The notes below the pieces were generated by a model. That model saw nothing but the letters and a program-made list of their open reading frames with translations. It searched no databases and had not been told where the DNA came from. Below, in pieces: positions 7,094 through 16,084 of a DNA stretch of 17,117 bases. A program made the translations under genes and the position numbers. Position 1 is the first letter of the stretch. Every line of letters starts with the position of its first letter. The stretch covers positions 1 to 17,117 of the forward strand of contig CAMLDJ010000103.1 in assembly GCA_946478755.1 (NCBI GenBank), read 5' to 3'. The stretch is from an uncultured Pedobacter sp. (GTDB lineage Bacteria; Bacteroidota; Bacteroidia; Sphingobacteriales; Sphingobacteriaceae).

Positions 7094-7421
7094 TTTAATA
7101 GGGGCAGTGCCCAGGCACTGGTTGTATCTGGTTAGGATCCTGTTTGTAAGAAAATAATTCTAAAGATAATCAAATTTGAAACTTTAAGGAATTGGCGCTC
7201 GGCTGCGAGTGGGAGGATGAAAGGTACAGATGAATCAAAACCTTAATATTGATGTTTCAAAAGTGTAACCACATCAGATCAGGTAAAAATAATAAATTTT
7301 AATTATCTGTTAACCAGTAATTTAACTAATGTGTCAAGATTGTATTTTTTTGGAACAGATTTGTTATCCTCCCTTCCTGTTTTTGACCAACTTGCAATCC
7401 TTAACCAATAAATAAACCCTT
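7094..7421. promoter_or_regulatory. Divergent intergenic control region between the regulator and the fructan operon
   Basis: This 328-bp gap should hold the promoters of both the regulator (leftward) and the permease-led operon (rightward). Near the operon start there are repeated TTAAC elements: TTAACCAGTAA at 7310-7320, TTAACTAATG at 7322-7331 and TTAACCAATAA at 7401-7411. The first and third differ at one base. They could be binding sites for the regulator's HTH domain, but TTAAC is common in AT-rich DNA. I found no well-spaced -33/-7 pair on either strand; CAGATTTG (7356-7363) is the nearest approach to a -7 element on the plus strand. Confidence 0.4.
7105..7120. promoter_or_regulatory. 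Inverted repeat in the leader of the hybrid regulator gene
   Basis: CAGTGCC (7105-7111) and GGCACTG (7114-7120) are perfect complements separated by 2 bp. The repeat ends 12 bases upstream of the regulator's ATG and is GC-rich in an AT-rich leader. As DNA it could be an operator for a dimeric protein. As RNA it would form a 6-bp stem with a four-base loop next to the start codon and could reduce translation. Confidence 0.4.
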
Positions 7422-8753
7422 ATGAAAAAACATTCCGTCCTGGCTTGGTCCATGGTCGTAGCCCTAGGCGGCTTTCTGTTTGGATTCGATACAGCCGTTA
7501 TATCAGGTGCTGAAAAATCCATTCAACAGTTTTGGAACCTTTCAGCATTTTCGCATGGACTTACCATATCTATTGCACTTATCGGTACGGTAATCGGCTC
7601 TCTCGTAGGATCCCGTCCATCTGATTATTTCGGAAGAAAAAATACACTTTATTTCGTAGCTGCAGCATATTTACTTTCCTCACTTGGTACTGCACTGGCA
7701 GATAATTGGTATATCTTTTTAGCATTCCGTTTTTTAGGCGGTTTAGGTGTGGGGATATCTTCTGTTACTGCACCCATTTATATTTCAGAGGTGTCTCCGG
7801 CACATAGAAGGGGCCGACTTGTAGGGCTTTTCCAGTTCAATGTTGTACTGGGAATATTGATATCCTATCTTTCAAACTATTTGCTAAGCCAGGGAGGAGA
7901 GGCATCCTGGAGATGGATGCTTGGTGTTCAGGCATTTCCATCCATAATATTCCTTGTGCTAATCTACTTTATTCCTGAAAGTCCAAGATGGCTTATACTT
8001 AAGCGTGGTGCATACGATAAAGCATTGGAAATCCTACGAATCATAAATCCACTAAACTGCGATGATGAGCTCGCCGCTATACAGAAATCCGGACAGGATA
8101 TGCAGCGGGATAAATCTTCGGATGGACTTTTTTCAGGAAAGTACAACAGGCCTATTATTCTGGCCGTGCTGTTTGCCTTCTTCAACCAGGTATCCGGCAT
8201 AAATGCCATCATCTATTATGCACCAAGAATTTTTGAAATGGCAGGGCTTGGTGCGCATTCTTCACTTTTATCAACTGTTGGTATCGGAATGGTCAATTTT
8301 ATATTTACACTTCTTGCGATCAATATTATAGATAAAGTTGGGAGAAAAACACTGATGCTGATCGGCTCTTTCGGACTGATCATTTCTCTTGGGCTTGTTG
8401 CAGTTGCATTTCTGGGTGGTTCATCCAGTGGGTTTGAAATCCCGATTTATGTAATGCTCTTCATTGCTTTCTTTGCTTTTTCGCAGGGGGCGGTTATCTG
8501 GGTATTTATTTCAGAGATTTTCCCAAATCAGGTCAGGGCAAAGGGGCAAACACTCGGCAGTTCTACTCATTGGGTTATGGCAGCACTGATTGCATTCTGC
8601 TTTCCCTATCTGGCAGAGTCATTTGGAGGTGCAAACATATTTTTCTTTTTCTGTGCCATGATGGTATTGCAGCTGGTATTCGTTTGGAAGATGATGCCTG
8701 AAACAAAGGGGAAATCTCTGGAGCAGATAGAGACGGGAATTGTAATGCACTAA
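7422..8753 (+). CDS. Sugar-porter family MFS permease, likely fructose importer
   Basis: This 443-residue, roughly 12-helix inner-membrane protein has the sugar-porter signatures: GGFLFGFDTAVISGA (16-30), SDYFGRK (67-73) between helices 2 and 3, RGR (130-132) after helix 4, PESPRW (185-190) in the central loop, NQVSGINAIIYYAP (255-268), DKVGRK (304-309) and PETKG (426-430). Such proteins usually import monosaccharides by proton symport. It opens a plus-strand cluster and is followed after 22 bp by a fructokinase, so fructose is the likely substrate. The B. thetaiotaomicron fructan locus has a comparable permease (BT1758). The start codon follows a typical AT-rich leader (AATAAACCCTT). Specificity cannot be read from the sequence; glucose or another hexose is possible. 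Confidence 0.92.
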   Translation: MKKHSVLAWSMVVALGGFLFGFDTAVISGAEKSIQQFWNLSAFSHGLTISIALIGTVIGSLVGSRPSDYFGRKNTLYFVAAAYLLSSLGTALADNWYIFLAFRFLGGLGVGISSVTAPIYISEVSPAHRRGRLVGLFQFNVVLGILISYLSNYLLSQGGEASWRWMLGVQAFPSIIFLVLIYFIPESPRWLILKRGAYDKALEILRIINPLNCDDELAAIQKSGQDMQRDKSSDGLFSGKYNRPIILAVLFAFFNQVSGINAIIYYAPRIFEMAGLGAHSSLLSTVGIGMVNFIFTLLAINIIDKVGRKTLMLIGSFGLIISLGLVAVAFLGGSSSGFEIPIYVMLFIAFFAFSQGAVIWVFISEIFPNQVRAKGQTLGSSTHWVMAALIAFCFPYLAESFGGANIFFFFCAMMVLQLVFVWKMMPETKGKSLEQIETGIVMH

Positions 8754-8775
8754 ATAAAAACTCAAAAGACAAGAT

Positions 8776-9666
8776 ATGATCACACCTGCTATATGCTTTG
8801 GCGAAATATTATGGGATGTGCTGCCTGATGGGCGCATGCCAGGTGGTGCACCGCTAAATGTTGCCTATCACCTTAATAAGCTTGGCCTGTCCAGTAGTAT
8901 CATCAGTAAAATCGGAGATGATGAAAACGGAGTGAAACTGGAGCGTTTGCTTGATGGTTGGCAAATTAACAAAAGCCTTCTTCAACGCGATACGATCCAC
9001 CCTACCAGTGAAGTGATTGCCCGCGTGGGCAGTAGAAATGAGGTTTCCTACGAAATCGTGTTTCCTGTGGCATGGGATTTTATAGATCACCAGTCCATAA
9101 TCGATAGTGCACTGAAGTCATCCACATATTTTGTATACGGAAGCCTGGCCTCCAGAAATACGCTTTCCAGAGAAACGCTGTTCAAATTCCTGGAGAGCGA
9201 TGCGATAAAGGTATTTGATATCAATCTCCGCCCTCCTTTCTTTGATAAGAGCCTGTTGGCAAATCTGATGGAACGGGCTGATATCATAAAATTTAACGAG
9301 TCGGAACTACAGATGGCCCAGATTCTTTTTGGGGGAAGGTTTATAAATGAGAGAGAGCAGGTCCGTTTTATACAGGAACGCTTCAGTGTTCCAGAGGTAA
9401 TTGTAACTAAAGGCGAATTTGGGGCTTCCTATTATAAAATGGATCAATCCTACCATGCCTGGGGATCTGAGGTAAAGGTTAACGATACCATTGGGAGTGG
9501 AGATTCATTTCTTGCAGCCTTCATTGCCAGTCATCAATTGGGGCTGGCACCAAAAACCATTATAAAAAATGCGATCGGAATGGGCGCTTTTATCGCCACC
9601 AAAAAGGGGGGCTGTCCGGAATATGAGGTTGAAGAATACAAAAAATTTATTGACGAAATATTTTAA
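8776..9666 (+). CDS. PfkB-family fructokinase
   Basis: This 296-residue cytoplasmic kinase should convert fructose and ATP to fructose 6-phosphate. The PfkB (ribokinase-like) fold is indicated by the N-terminal CFGEILWD (7-14), PGGAPLNVAYHL (22-33) with the sugar-contacting GG motif, SKIGDDENG (44-52), FDINLRPPF (147-155), KFNESE (172-177), VIVTKGEFGA (208-217) and the C-terminal signature NDTIGSGDSF (236-245). Asp243 is the expected catalytic base. The signature reads DTIGSGD rather than the commoner DTTGAGD, a conservative change. Its length and motifs match bacterial fructokinases. Its place between the permease (22 bp) and susC (32 bp) fits phosphorylation of fructose released from fructan. 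Another ketose or 2-keto sugar acid is possible but less likely given the GH32 neighbour. Confidence 0.92.
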   Translation: MITPAICFGEILWDVLPDGRMPGGAPLNVAYHLNKLGLSSSIISKIGDDENGVKLERLLDGWQINKSLLQRDTIHPTSEVIARVGSRNEVSYEIVFPVAWDFIDHQSIIDSALKSSTYFVYGSLASRNTLSRETLFKFLESDAIKVFDINLRPPFFDKSLLANLMERADIIKFNESELQMAQILFGGRFINEREQVRFIQERFSVPEVIVTKGEFGASYYKMDQSYHAWGSEVKVNDTIGSGDSFLAAFIASHQLGLAPKTIIKNAIGMGAFIATKKGGCPEYEVEEYKKFIDEIF

Positions 9667-9698
9667 CTAAACATAATACTAACCAAATCTGAATTTTT

Positions 9699-12600
9699 AT
9701 GAGAAAAATTTTCCTTACCTGGCTTTTTGCCTGTATGGTAACGGGCCTGGCATTTGGCCAGACCAGGGTAATCAGTGGCGTTGTCACCGACAATGAATCC
9801 ATCCCTCTGGAGGCTGTAACCGTAGTGATCGTAGGTACCCAAAAAACGGTGACCACAGATGCTAATGGTGTTTTTAAAATTGAAGCTTCTGCCGGTCAGT
9901 CGCTTAGGTTCATTTATATTGGAGCTGAACCATTAACCATTCCGATTACCGCAGAATCGGCCAATCTTAAGGTCAAACTCGACATCGCGATCAATAAGCT
10001 CAACGAGGTCGTGGTTACGGGTTATCAGAAGGAACGCAAGAAAGACATCACCGGGGCGGTGAATGTGGTTGATGTTTCAAAGATCAGGGATATCCCTTCA
10101 GGTAATGCTGTAAAGTCTCTTCAGGGAAGGGTTCCAGGGGTACTGATTACCACCGACGGTTCTCCAACCGGTCAGGCAACTGTAAGAATCCGGGGTATTG
10201 GAACCCTGGGCAATAACGACCCGCTTTATGTAATCGATGGCGTGCCAACCAAAAACGGGTTGGAGCAGTTAAACCAGAACGACATTGAATCTATTCAGGT
10301 GCTTAAAGATGCGTCATCGGCTACTATTTATGGCTCACGTGCAGCGAATGGTGTAATCATCATCACTACAAAAAAAGCCAAAAAAGGCTATTCAAAGATC
10401 GACTTCAATGCCTCGACATCCATTCAGAATTACGCCACCAAACTTAAAACGCTTAATGCCGAGGAAAGAGGCCGTACCTATTGGCAGGCGGCGGTAAACG
10501 ATAAGGCCAATCCCAATAATAACCAGATTTATCAGTATGACTGGAACAATAACTTTAACAATCCAGTGCTTAACCGTGTGATCTTTCCAGAGTACATCGA
10601 TGCGGCAAAGACCATGAGGGCTGCAGATACTTACTGGTTTGATGAGATTGCACAAAATTCGATTATCCAGTCCTATGATGCAGCCCTTTCCAATGGCGGT
10701 GAAAAGGGAAACAGTCTTTTTTCGGTGGGTTATTATGATAATAAGGGTATCGTAAAAGAGTCAAGAAGCCGAAAATATACGGCAAGATTCAATTCTGATT
10801 ACAATTATCTAGACGGCAAGTTAAAGATTGGGGAGAATTTTTCAGCAAGCTACATTAAGAATGCTCAGATCCCTACAAGCGATATCCTTTTTGCCTCGCT
10901 CGTACAGCAGCCTATTGTGCCGGTACATACCACAAGCGGAGGCTGGGGAGGCCCTGCAGCAGGAATGACCGATAGACAGAACCCGGTTAGACTTATAGAG
11001 GACAATAAGCAGAATACTTACAATTTTTATAGGCTCTTTGGAAATGCATACGCGGATTACCAGATCATTCCTGGACTGAACTTTAGGACAAATTTTGGTG
11101 TAGACTATAACGGTAGCTATCAACGTTTGTTAAAGAAATCATATGTTTCGGGCTTTTTGGCAGATCCTGCAAACCAGGTGAGCAATGCACAGACCTATCA
11201 GGGTAATATCATCTGGCAGAATACCCTTAACTATAAAATCACCAAGGATAAACATAACCTGGAAATACTTGCTGGCCAGGAATACATAAAGAACATCAGT
11301 CAGGAGTTTTCTGCAAGCAGACAAGGGCTTGCGCTGGAAAATATAGATTATGCCTACCTTAACGCAGGTAGCTCAAATACCCTCAACGGGGGAAGTGGTG
11401 CAGGAAACAGGCTGTTGTCTTATTTCGGTAAGGTAAACTACAGTTACAACGACCGTTATATCGCCTCTGTAACTTTGAGAAGAGACGGTTCTTCGCGTTT
11501 TGGTAAAGATAACCGATATGGTACTTTCCCTGCTTTCTCACTTGGTTGGAGAATGAGCGAAGAAAAGTTTATAAAGGATCTGGGTCTGTTTTCTGATCTG
11601 AAGCTTAGGTACGGCTGGGGCCGGTCTGGAAACCAGGAAATCCCCAACAATGCCACACGTTCGCTATACTCTGCTATTTACGGGACTGACCCGACATGGG
11701 ACTTTGATAAAGGTACTGCATATGATATCACGGGTGCAGGCACAGGTCAGCTGCCCTCTGGTTTTAGCCTTATCCAACAAGGCAACGACAACCTGAAATG
11801 GGAATCGTTAAGAGAGTCGAATTTTGGTTTAGACTTTGGTTTATGGAACAATAAGCTTACTGGTTCTGTTGATTATTTTATTAAGAAAACCTCAGATATT
11901 CTGATCAGTCCCGCTTACCTGGCAGTACTTGGAGATGGAGGGAACAGTTACAGTAATGGGGCTTCGCTCCAGAACAAAGGGCTTGATGCTATTCTTACCT
12001 ACGAAGATAAGATTGGTGATGATTTTAGCTTCAGCCTGACGGGGAACTTTTCGCTCTACAGGAACAAGGTGACCTATCTGCCTAAAGATGTACTGGCTTC
12101 CTATCCGGGCAATGGTACCGACAAAAACGTACTCGGAAGGCCGATAAACTCCTACTTTGGATATGTTGCCGATGGCCTCTTTACCTCACAGGCAGAAGTG
12201 GATGCTTATGCCAGCCAGCCTGGAAAAGGATTAGGCAGGATAAAATATAAAGATTTAAACAATGATGGAGTGATTAACGATCTGGACCGCGACTTTATAG
12301 GCGACAATAGCCCTAAGTTTACCTATGGACTGAATGTTTCCCTTAGTTATAAGAATTTCGATATGAGTTTTTTCCTACAGGCCATCAATGTGGATGTGGT
12401 GAACGACTTTAAAACCTATACCGATTTTTCTTCGCTTTGGACAGGTACGAACTGGGGCAGCAGGACGCTTGATGCGTGGAGCCCTTCAAATCCAAGCTCT
12501 ACTATTCCAGCGCTCACTCTTGTAGACCGCAATAATGAAGGCAGGTTTTCTACTTACTTTATTGAAAACGGATCTTACCTCAAGCTGCGCAACCTGCAGG

Positions 12601-12779
12601 TTGGTTATAATCTTAAAAAGGCACTGAATATGAAAATACAGAACTTCAGGGTATTCGTTCAGGGCAGTAACCTGTTCACCATAAAAAGCAAATCTTTTAC
12701 CGGTACTGATCCTGAGATTCCCAATTATGGATTTCCTGTGCCAGTTGTTGGTACCCTTGGGGTAAATATTACATTGTAA
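9699..12779 (+). CDS. susC: SusC/RagA-family TonB-dependent outer-membrane transporter
   Basis: This 1026-residue outer-membrane importer has a signal peptide (1-20, GLAFGQ), a carboxypeptidase-regulatory-like domain (about 23-98: ISGVVTDNESIPLEAVTV), a TonB-box-like segment NEVVVTGYQ (102-110), a plug domain (about 113-228) with LQGRVPGV, VRIRGIGTLGNNDPLYVIDG and the SusC signature ANGVIIITTK (216-225), and a long beta-barrel to the C-terminus. Length is normal for SusC. No N-terminal STN signalling domain is present, so it is probably not the receptor of an ECF sigma/anti-sigma relay; this fits control by the hybrid regulator. The last residues are VNITL, whereas many such barrels end in phenylalanine. 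It is paired with susD 18 bp downstream. The imported substrate is inferred to be fructan oligosaccharides. Confidence 0.95.
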   Translation: MRKIFLTWLFACMVTGLAFGQTRVISGVVTDNESIPLEAVTVVIVGTQKTVTTDANGVFKIEASAGQSLRFIYIGAEPLTIPITAESANLKVKLDIAINKLNEVVVTGYQKERKKDITGAVNVVDVSKIRDIPSGNAVKSLQGRVPGVLITTDGSPTGQATVRIRGIGTLGNNDPLYVIDGVPTKNGLEQLNQNDIESIQVLKDASSATIYGSRAANGVIIITTKKAKKGYSKIDFNASTSIQNYATKLKTLNAEERGRTYWQAAVNDKANPNNNQIYQYDWNNNFNNPVLNRVIFPEYIDAAKTMRAADTYWFDEIAQNSIIQSYDAALSNGGEKGNSLFSVGYYDNKGIVKESRSRKYTARFNSDYNYLDGKLKIGENFSASYIKNAQIPTSDILFASLVQQPIVPVHTTSGGWGGPAAGMTDRQNPVRLIEDNKQNTYNFYRLFGNAYADYQIIPGLNFRTNFGVDYNGSYQRLLKKSYVSGFLADPANQVSNAQTYQGNIIWQNTLNYKITKDKHNLEILAGQEYIKNISQEFSASRQGLALENIDYAYLNAGSSNTLNGGSGAGNRLLSYFGKVNYSYNDRYIASVTLRRDGSSRFGKDNRYGTFPAFSLGWRMSEEKFIKDLGLFSDLKLRYGWGRSGNQEIPNNATRSLYSAIYGTDPTWDFDKGTAYDITGAGTGQLPSGFSLIQQGNDNLKWESLRESNFGLDFGLWNNKLTGSVDYFIKKTSDILISPAYLAVLGDGGNSYSNGASLQNKGLDAILTYEDKIGDDFSFSLTGNFSLYRNKVTYLPKDVLASYPGNGTDKNVLGRPINSYFGYVADGLFTSQAEVDAYASQPGKGLGRIKYKDLNNDGVINDLDRDFIGDNSPKFTYGLNVSLSYKNFDMSFFLQAINVDVVNDFKTYTDFSSLWTGTNWGSRTLDAWSPSNPSSTIPALTLVDRNNEGRFSTYFIENGSYLKLRNLQVGYNLKKALNMKIQNFRVFVQGSNLFTIKSKSFTGTDPEIPNYGFPVPVVGTLGVNITL

Positions 12780-12797
12780 AATTAGATATATCAAAAG

Positions 12798-14516
12798 ATG
12801 AAAAAATTAATATGTACACTGGCATTCTTCGCTACCCTATTCTTCTCATGCGAAAAAGCCCTTGATGAGCCAGCACAGGGCGTGGTTTCAGGCGATGATC
12901 TGAATACTCCGGAGAATATTGATAAAATGGTTATTGCAGCTTATTCTGTACTTGGAAATGATCACTATACTTCTCCATATTCCAGTATGTGGCCGTATGG
13001 AAGCGTTCGTGGAGGAGACACCTATAAAGGAGGGGATGGCCCCGGAGACCTGTCAGAGTTCCATCTGTTTGAGACATTTTCCCTTAACCGGCCTGATAAT
13101 GCACTTATTGACCAGCTTTGGTTCAGGCTATATGTAGGTGTCGGTCGAGCTAATGATGCGTTGAGAAGAGTTGATGCTATGTCTGCCACTGAATATCCCA
13201 ATAAAGTTCAACGCCAGGGAGAACTTCGCTTTTTGAGAGGACATTTTTATTTTCTGCTAAAGATTCTTTTCAAATATGTTCCCTTTATCGATCAGAATAT
13301 GGCAAAGGCCGAGTATCCGTCCATTTCCAATAAGGCCTTGAGTAACGATGCGCTTTGGACGAAGATTGCAGATGATTTCAGAGCGGCCGTTACAGCGCTG
13401 CCGATAGATCAGAACGATAAGGGCAGGGTAAACAAAAATGCTGCAAAAGCATATCTGGCTAAAGTGCTGTTGTACCAGGCCTATACCCAAAGCGAAAATA
13501 ACGCAGTAAGCGGTATTGATGCTGCTAAATTAAATGAAATAAACACGTTATGTGACGAGATCATGGCATCGGGCAAATTCAGCCTGAGCGCAGATTATGC
13601 AAACAACTTTTTATCTGCTTCTGATAACGGCCCGGAATCTGTTTTTGCCATCCAGTATTCAAAAGATGATGGTACGACAAAGGGGAGACTGGATTATGGG
13701 CATGCGCTTAATTATCCGATGAATCAGGAGTATGGATGCTGCGGTTTTAATGTGCCTAGCCATGATCTGATCAATGCTTTTAAAACAGGAACCGACGGAT
13801 TGCCTCTTTTTTCTACCTACAACAATACGGATGCGGCAGCTTCGCTCGACTTTCAGAGCAGTTCATTCGATCCACGACTTGATCATACCGTGGCCAAACC
13901 AGGTGCACCTTTTAAGTATAAGCCAGCATTTGTATTCCAGCGCTCGTGGTCAAGAGCACCGGCTATTTATGATGCATTTGCCAGTATGAAAGAAGCAGTA
14001 CTTCCAGATGACGCTTCTTTTCAGAAAGTCCCACCATTTATTGGAAGTTCGAAAAACTGGCAGATTATTCGCTACTCAGATGTGCTGCTTTGGAAAGCAG
14101 AAGCACTGATAGAACTGGGGCGGCCATTGGAAGCTGTTCCGCTGATCAATCAGGTTAGAAACCGTGCAAACCTAAGTCGTAACCTATTGAAAAATGCTGC
14201 GGGAAACCCAACTTCAAACTATAACGTTCAGCTTTATCAACCTGGGTTAAATTGTACCTGGACACAGGATTTTGCAAGGCAGGCCCTAAGATTTGAAAGA
14301 AGACTTGAGTTCGCTACAGAAGGTTATCACTTTTTTGATCTGGTGAGGTGGGGGATTGCTGCGCAGACTATGAACGCTTATTTTACAGTCGAAAAATCAA
14401 GGGTTGCCCATCTCGCAGATGCCAGATTTACGGCAGGAAGGGATGAATATTTCCCGATTCCATTAAATCAGATTAACTTTAGTAGCGGGGTATATAAACA
14501 AAACAACGGATGGTAA
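12798..14516 (+). CDS. susD: SusD/RagB-family surface glycan-binding lipoprotein
   Basis: This 572-residue protein has a lipoprotein signal peptide with the acceptor Cys18 in LFFSCEKA. It should sit on the outer leaflet and form a lid over the SusC barrel, delivering oligosaccharide. Family features include the TPR-like N-terminal helices with LRFLRGHFYFLLKILFKYVP (near 138-157), the repeated YLAKVLLYQAY helix, the C-terminal WKAEALIELGRPLEAVPLINQVRNRA (split across a TPR pair), and RFERRLEFATEGYHFFDLVRWG, which is diagnostic of RagB/SusD. The end, YFPIPLNQINFS, is also typical. Length is in the normal range. The gene lies 18 bp after susC. Binding of fructan is inferred only from the GH32 and fructokinase neighbours. 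Confidence 0.95.
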   Translation: MKKLICTLAFFATLFFSCEKALDEPAQGVVSGDDLNTPENIDKMVIAAYSVLGNDHYTSPYSSMWPYGSVRGGDTYKGGDGPGDLSEFHLFETFSLNRPDNALIDQLWFRLYVGVGRANDALRRVDAMSATEYPNKVQRQGELRFLRGHFYFLLKILFKYVPFIDQNMAKAEYPSISNKALSNDALWTKIADDFRAAVTALPIDQNDKGRVNKNAAKAYLAKVLLYQAYTQSENNAVSGIDAAKLNEINTLCDEIMASGKFSLSADYANNFLSASDNGPESVFAIQYSKDDGTTKGRLDYGHALNYPMNQEYGCCGFNVPSHDLINAFKTGTDGLPLFSTYNNTDAAASLDFQSSSFDPRLDHTVAKPGAPFKYKPAFVFQRSWSRAPAIYDAFASMKEAVLPDDASFQKVPPFIGSSKNWQIIRYSDVLLWKAEALIELGRPLEAVPLINQVRNRANLSRNLLKNAAGNPTSNYNVQLYQPGLNCTWTQDFARQALRFERRLEFATEGYHFFDLVRWGIAAQTMNAYFTVEKSRVAHLADARFTAGRDEYFPIPLNQINFSSGVYKQNNGW

Positions 14517-14527
14517 TATTTCTAATG

Positions 14528-14547
14528 TCCAGGGAGTCTTCCCTGGA
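14528..14547 (+). promoter_or_regulatory. Perfect hairpin between susD and the GH32 gene
   Basis: TCCAGGGA (14528-14535) and TCCCTGGA (14540-14547) form an 8-bp perfect stem with a GTCT loop, beginning 12 bases after the susD stop codon. There is no uninterrupted T run directly after it (ATATTTGCTTAAATTTT follows), so it is more likely an RNA processing, stability or partial-termination element than a strong terminator. It could lower enzyme expression relative to susC/susD. Confidence 0.55.
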
Positions 14548-14575
14548 TATTTGCTTAAATTTTAAAAAATACAAC

Positions 14576-16084
14576 ATGAAAAACAAATCTATAAGATCGG
14601 TGTTCTTTTTGCTTTTTTGCCTATTCTCTGTCGGTTCTAATGCCCAATCTACAGGAGGTGAAAAATACAGGCCAGCTTTCCATTTCTCACCAAAGGCACA
14701 TTGGATGAATGATCCTAACGGAATGGTGTATTATAATGGCGTTTACCATCTTTTCTTTCAGTATCATCCCGGAGGTACAACCTGGGGGCCTATGCACTGG
14801 GGACATGCCACAACCCAAGATTTCGTTAACTGGGAGGAAAAGCCCATAGCACTTTATCCAGATAGCCTGGGGACTATTTTTTCGGGAAGTATCGTGATCG
14901 ATAAAGACAATACCGCAGGATTTGGCAAGAACGCTATGGTTGCAATATTTACGCACCATAACCAAAAAATCGAAGAGGCCAAGACTGGCCTGCACCAATA
15001 CCAAAGTATTGCTTATAGCAATGATGAAGGCAAAACGTGGACTAAATATAAGGGCAATCCTGTGCTTCCAAACCCTGGGATAAGCGATTTCAGGGACCCC
15101 AAGGTGATGTGGTATGAACAAGGCAAAAAATGGATCATGACCTTAGCTACAAAGGACAGGATCACTTTCTATTCTTCCCCAGATCTTAAAGCCTGGAAAC
15201 GCGAAAGTGAATTTGGAGCCAATCTGGGCGCTCATGGTGGGGTTTGGGAATGCCCGGATCTATTTCCACTCAAAAGCAATGGTAAAACGGTATGGGTACT
15301 TTTAGTTAGCATTAATCCCGGAGGCCCTAACGGAGGTTCTGCAACCCAGTATTTTACAGGAAACTTTGACGGGAATAAATTTGTGCCAAATTCTACAAAA
15401 GAGAAATGGGTAGATTATGGGACCGATAACTATGCAGGGGTTACCTGGTCTAATACCGGTGACAGGAAGGTATTCCTTGGCTGGATGAACAACTGGCAAT
15501 ATGCCAACCAGGTACCTACCAAGGCCTGGCGTGGTGCTATGACAATTGCCAGAGATCTATCGCTCGCAAGTGTTGATGGAGTGTATTATCTTCGTTCGTT
15601 ACCTGTAAAGGAAATTTCGCCATCATTAAAGCCTGTTTATAAGAAAGGACCTGTTACTATTTACAAGGAGATTGACCTTTCTGCATATGCCAAACCGCTG
15701 GATGGAAAGTTCAAACTCGATCTTAGCCTTGAAAATACTAGCGACCTGAATATAGTATTATCGAACGTTAGCGGACAAAAGCTGATTATTGGCTACGACA
15801 AAAAGAACAACAGTTACTTTATCGACCGGACACTATCTGGCGAAACATCATTTGAAAAAGGATTTGCCAAAAAACATAGTGCGCCCAGGTTACTGGCCGA
15901 TAAGAAAATCAATATTAGCTTGATCCTGGATGTAGCATCTGTAGAACTTTTTGCCGATAACGGATTAACCGTGATGACAGATATCTTTTTTCCGGATAGT
16001 GCTATTAAAACAATCAAGATTCAAAGCAGTGGCGTTAGTAAGTTAAGCAGTCTTTCGCTGTCAAAGATTGACAAGAAGCAATAA
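14576..16084 (+). CDS. GH32 exo-type fructosidase (levanase/inulinase-like)
   Basis: This 502-residue glycoside hydrolase family 32 enzyme should cleave fructosyl linkages of levan, inulin or sucrose-type substrates. It has a signal peptide (1-24, SVGSNAQ) without a lipobox, so the mature enzyme is probably periplasmic or secreted. The five-bladed propeller shows WMNDPNG with nucleophile Asp46, FSGS (102-105), FRDPK with Asp174 as transition-state stabiliser, and WECPDLF with Glu225 as acid/base. A C-terminal beta-sandwich covers about 345-500. The start at 14576 was chosen because it begins the signal peptide; an in-frame ATG at 14510 would overlap susD and add 22 residues without leader character. 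It lies 59 bp after susD. Endo or exo action, and levan versus inulin preference, cannot be fixed from motifs. Confidence 0.93.
   Translation: MKNKSIRSVFFLLFCLFSVGSNAQSTGGEKYRPAFHFSPKAHWMNDPNGMVYYNGVYHLFFQYHPGGTTWGPMHWGHATTQDFVNWEEKPIALYPDSLGTIFSGSIVIDKDNTAGFGKNAMVAIFTHHNQKIEEAKTGLHQYQSIAYSNDEGKTWTKYKGNPVLPNPGISDFRDPKVMWYEQGKKWIMTLATKDRITFYSSPDLKAWKRESEFGANLGAHGGVWECPDLFPLKSNGKTVWVLLVSINPGGPNGGSATQYFTGNFDGNKFVPNSTKEKWVDYGTDNYAGVTWSNTGDRKVFLGWMNNWQYANQVPTKAWRGAMTIARDLSLASVDGVYYLRSLPVKEISPSLKPVYKKGPVTIYKEIDLSAYAKPLDGKFKLDLSLENTSDLNIVLSNVSGQKLIIGYDKKNNSYFIDRTLSGETSFEKGFAKKHSAPRLLADKKINISLILDVASVELFADNGLTVMTDIFFPDSAIKTIKIQSSGVSKLSSLSLSKIDKKQ

Noticed and set aside
7211..7373. GGGAGGAT (7211-7218) and ATCCTCCC (7366-7373) as a long-range inverted repeat
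   Set aside because: An 8-bp match about 150 bp apart in a 328-bp region can occur by chance, with no supporting symmetry around it.
14510..14575. Upstream ATG for the GH32 gene overlapping the end of susD
   Set aside because: The extra 22 residues are not signal-like, they are read through the intergenic hairpin, and the ATG at 14576 starts a normal signal peptide.
14687..15121. A 144-codon minus-strand open frame inside GH32
   Set aside because: It is antisense to catalytic-domain codons of a clear GH32 enzyme and has no independent support.
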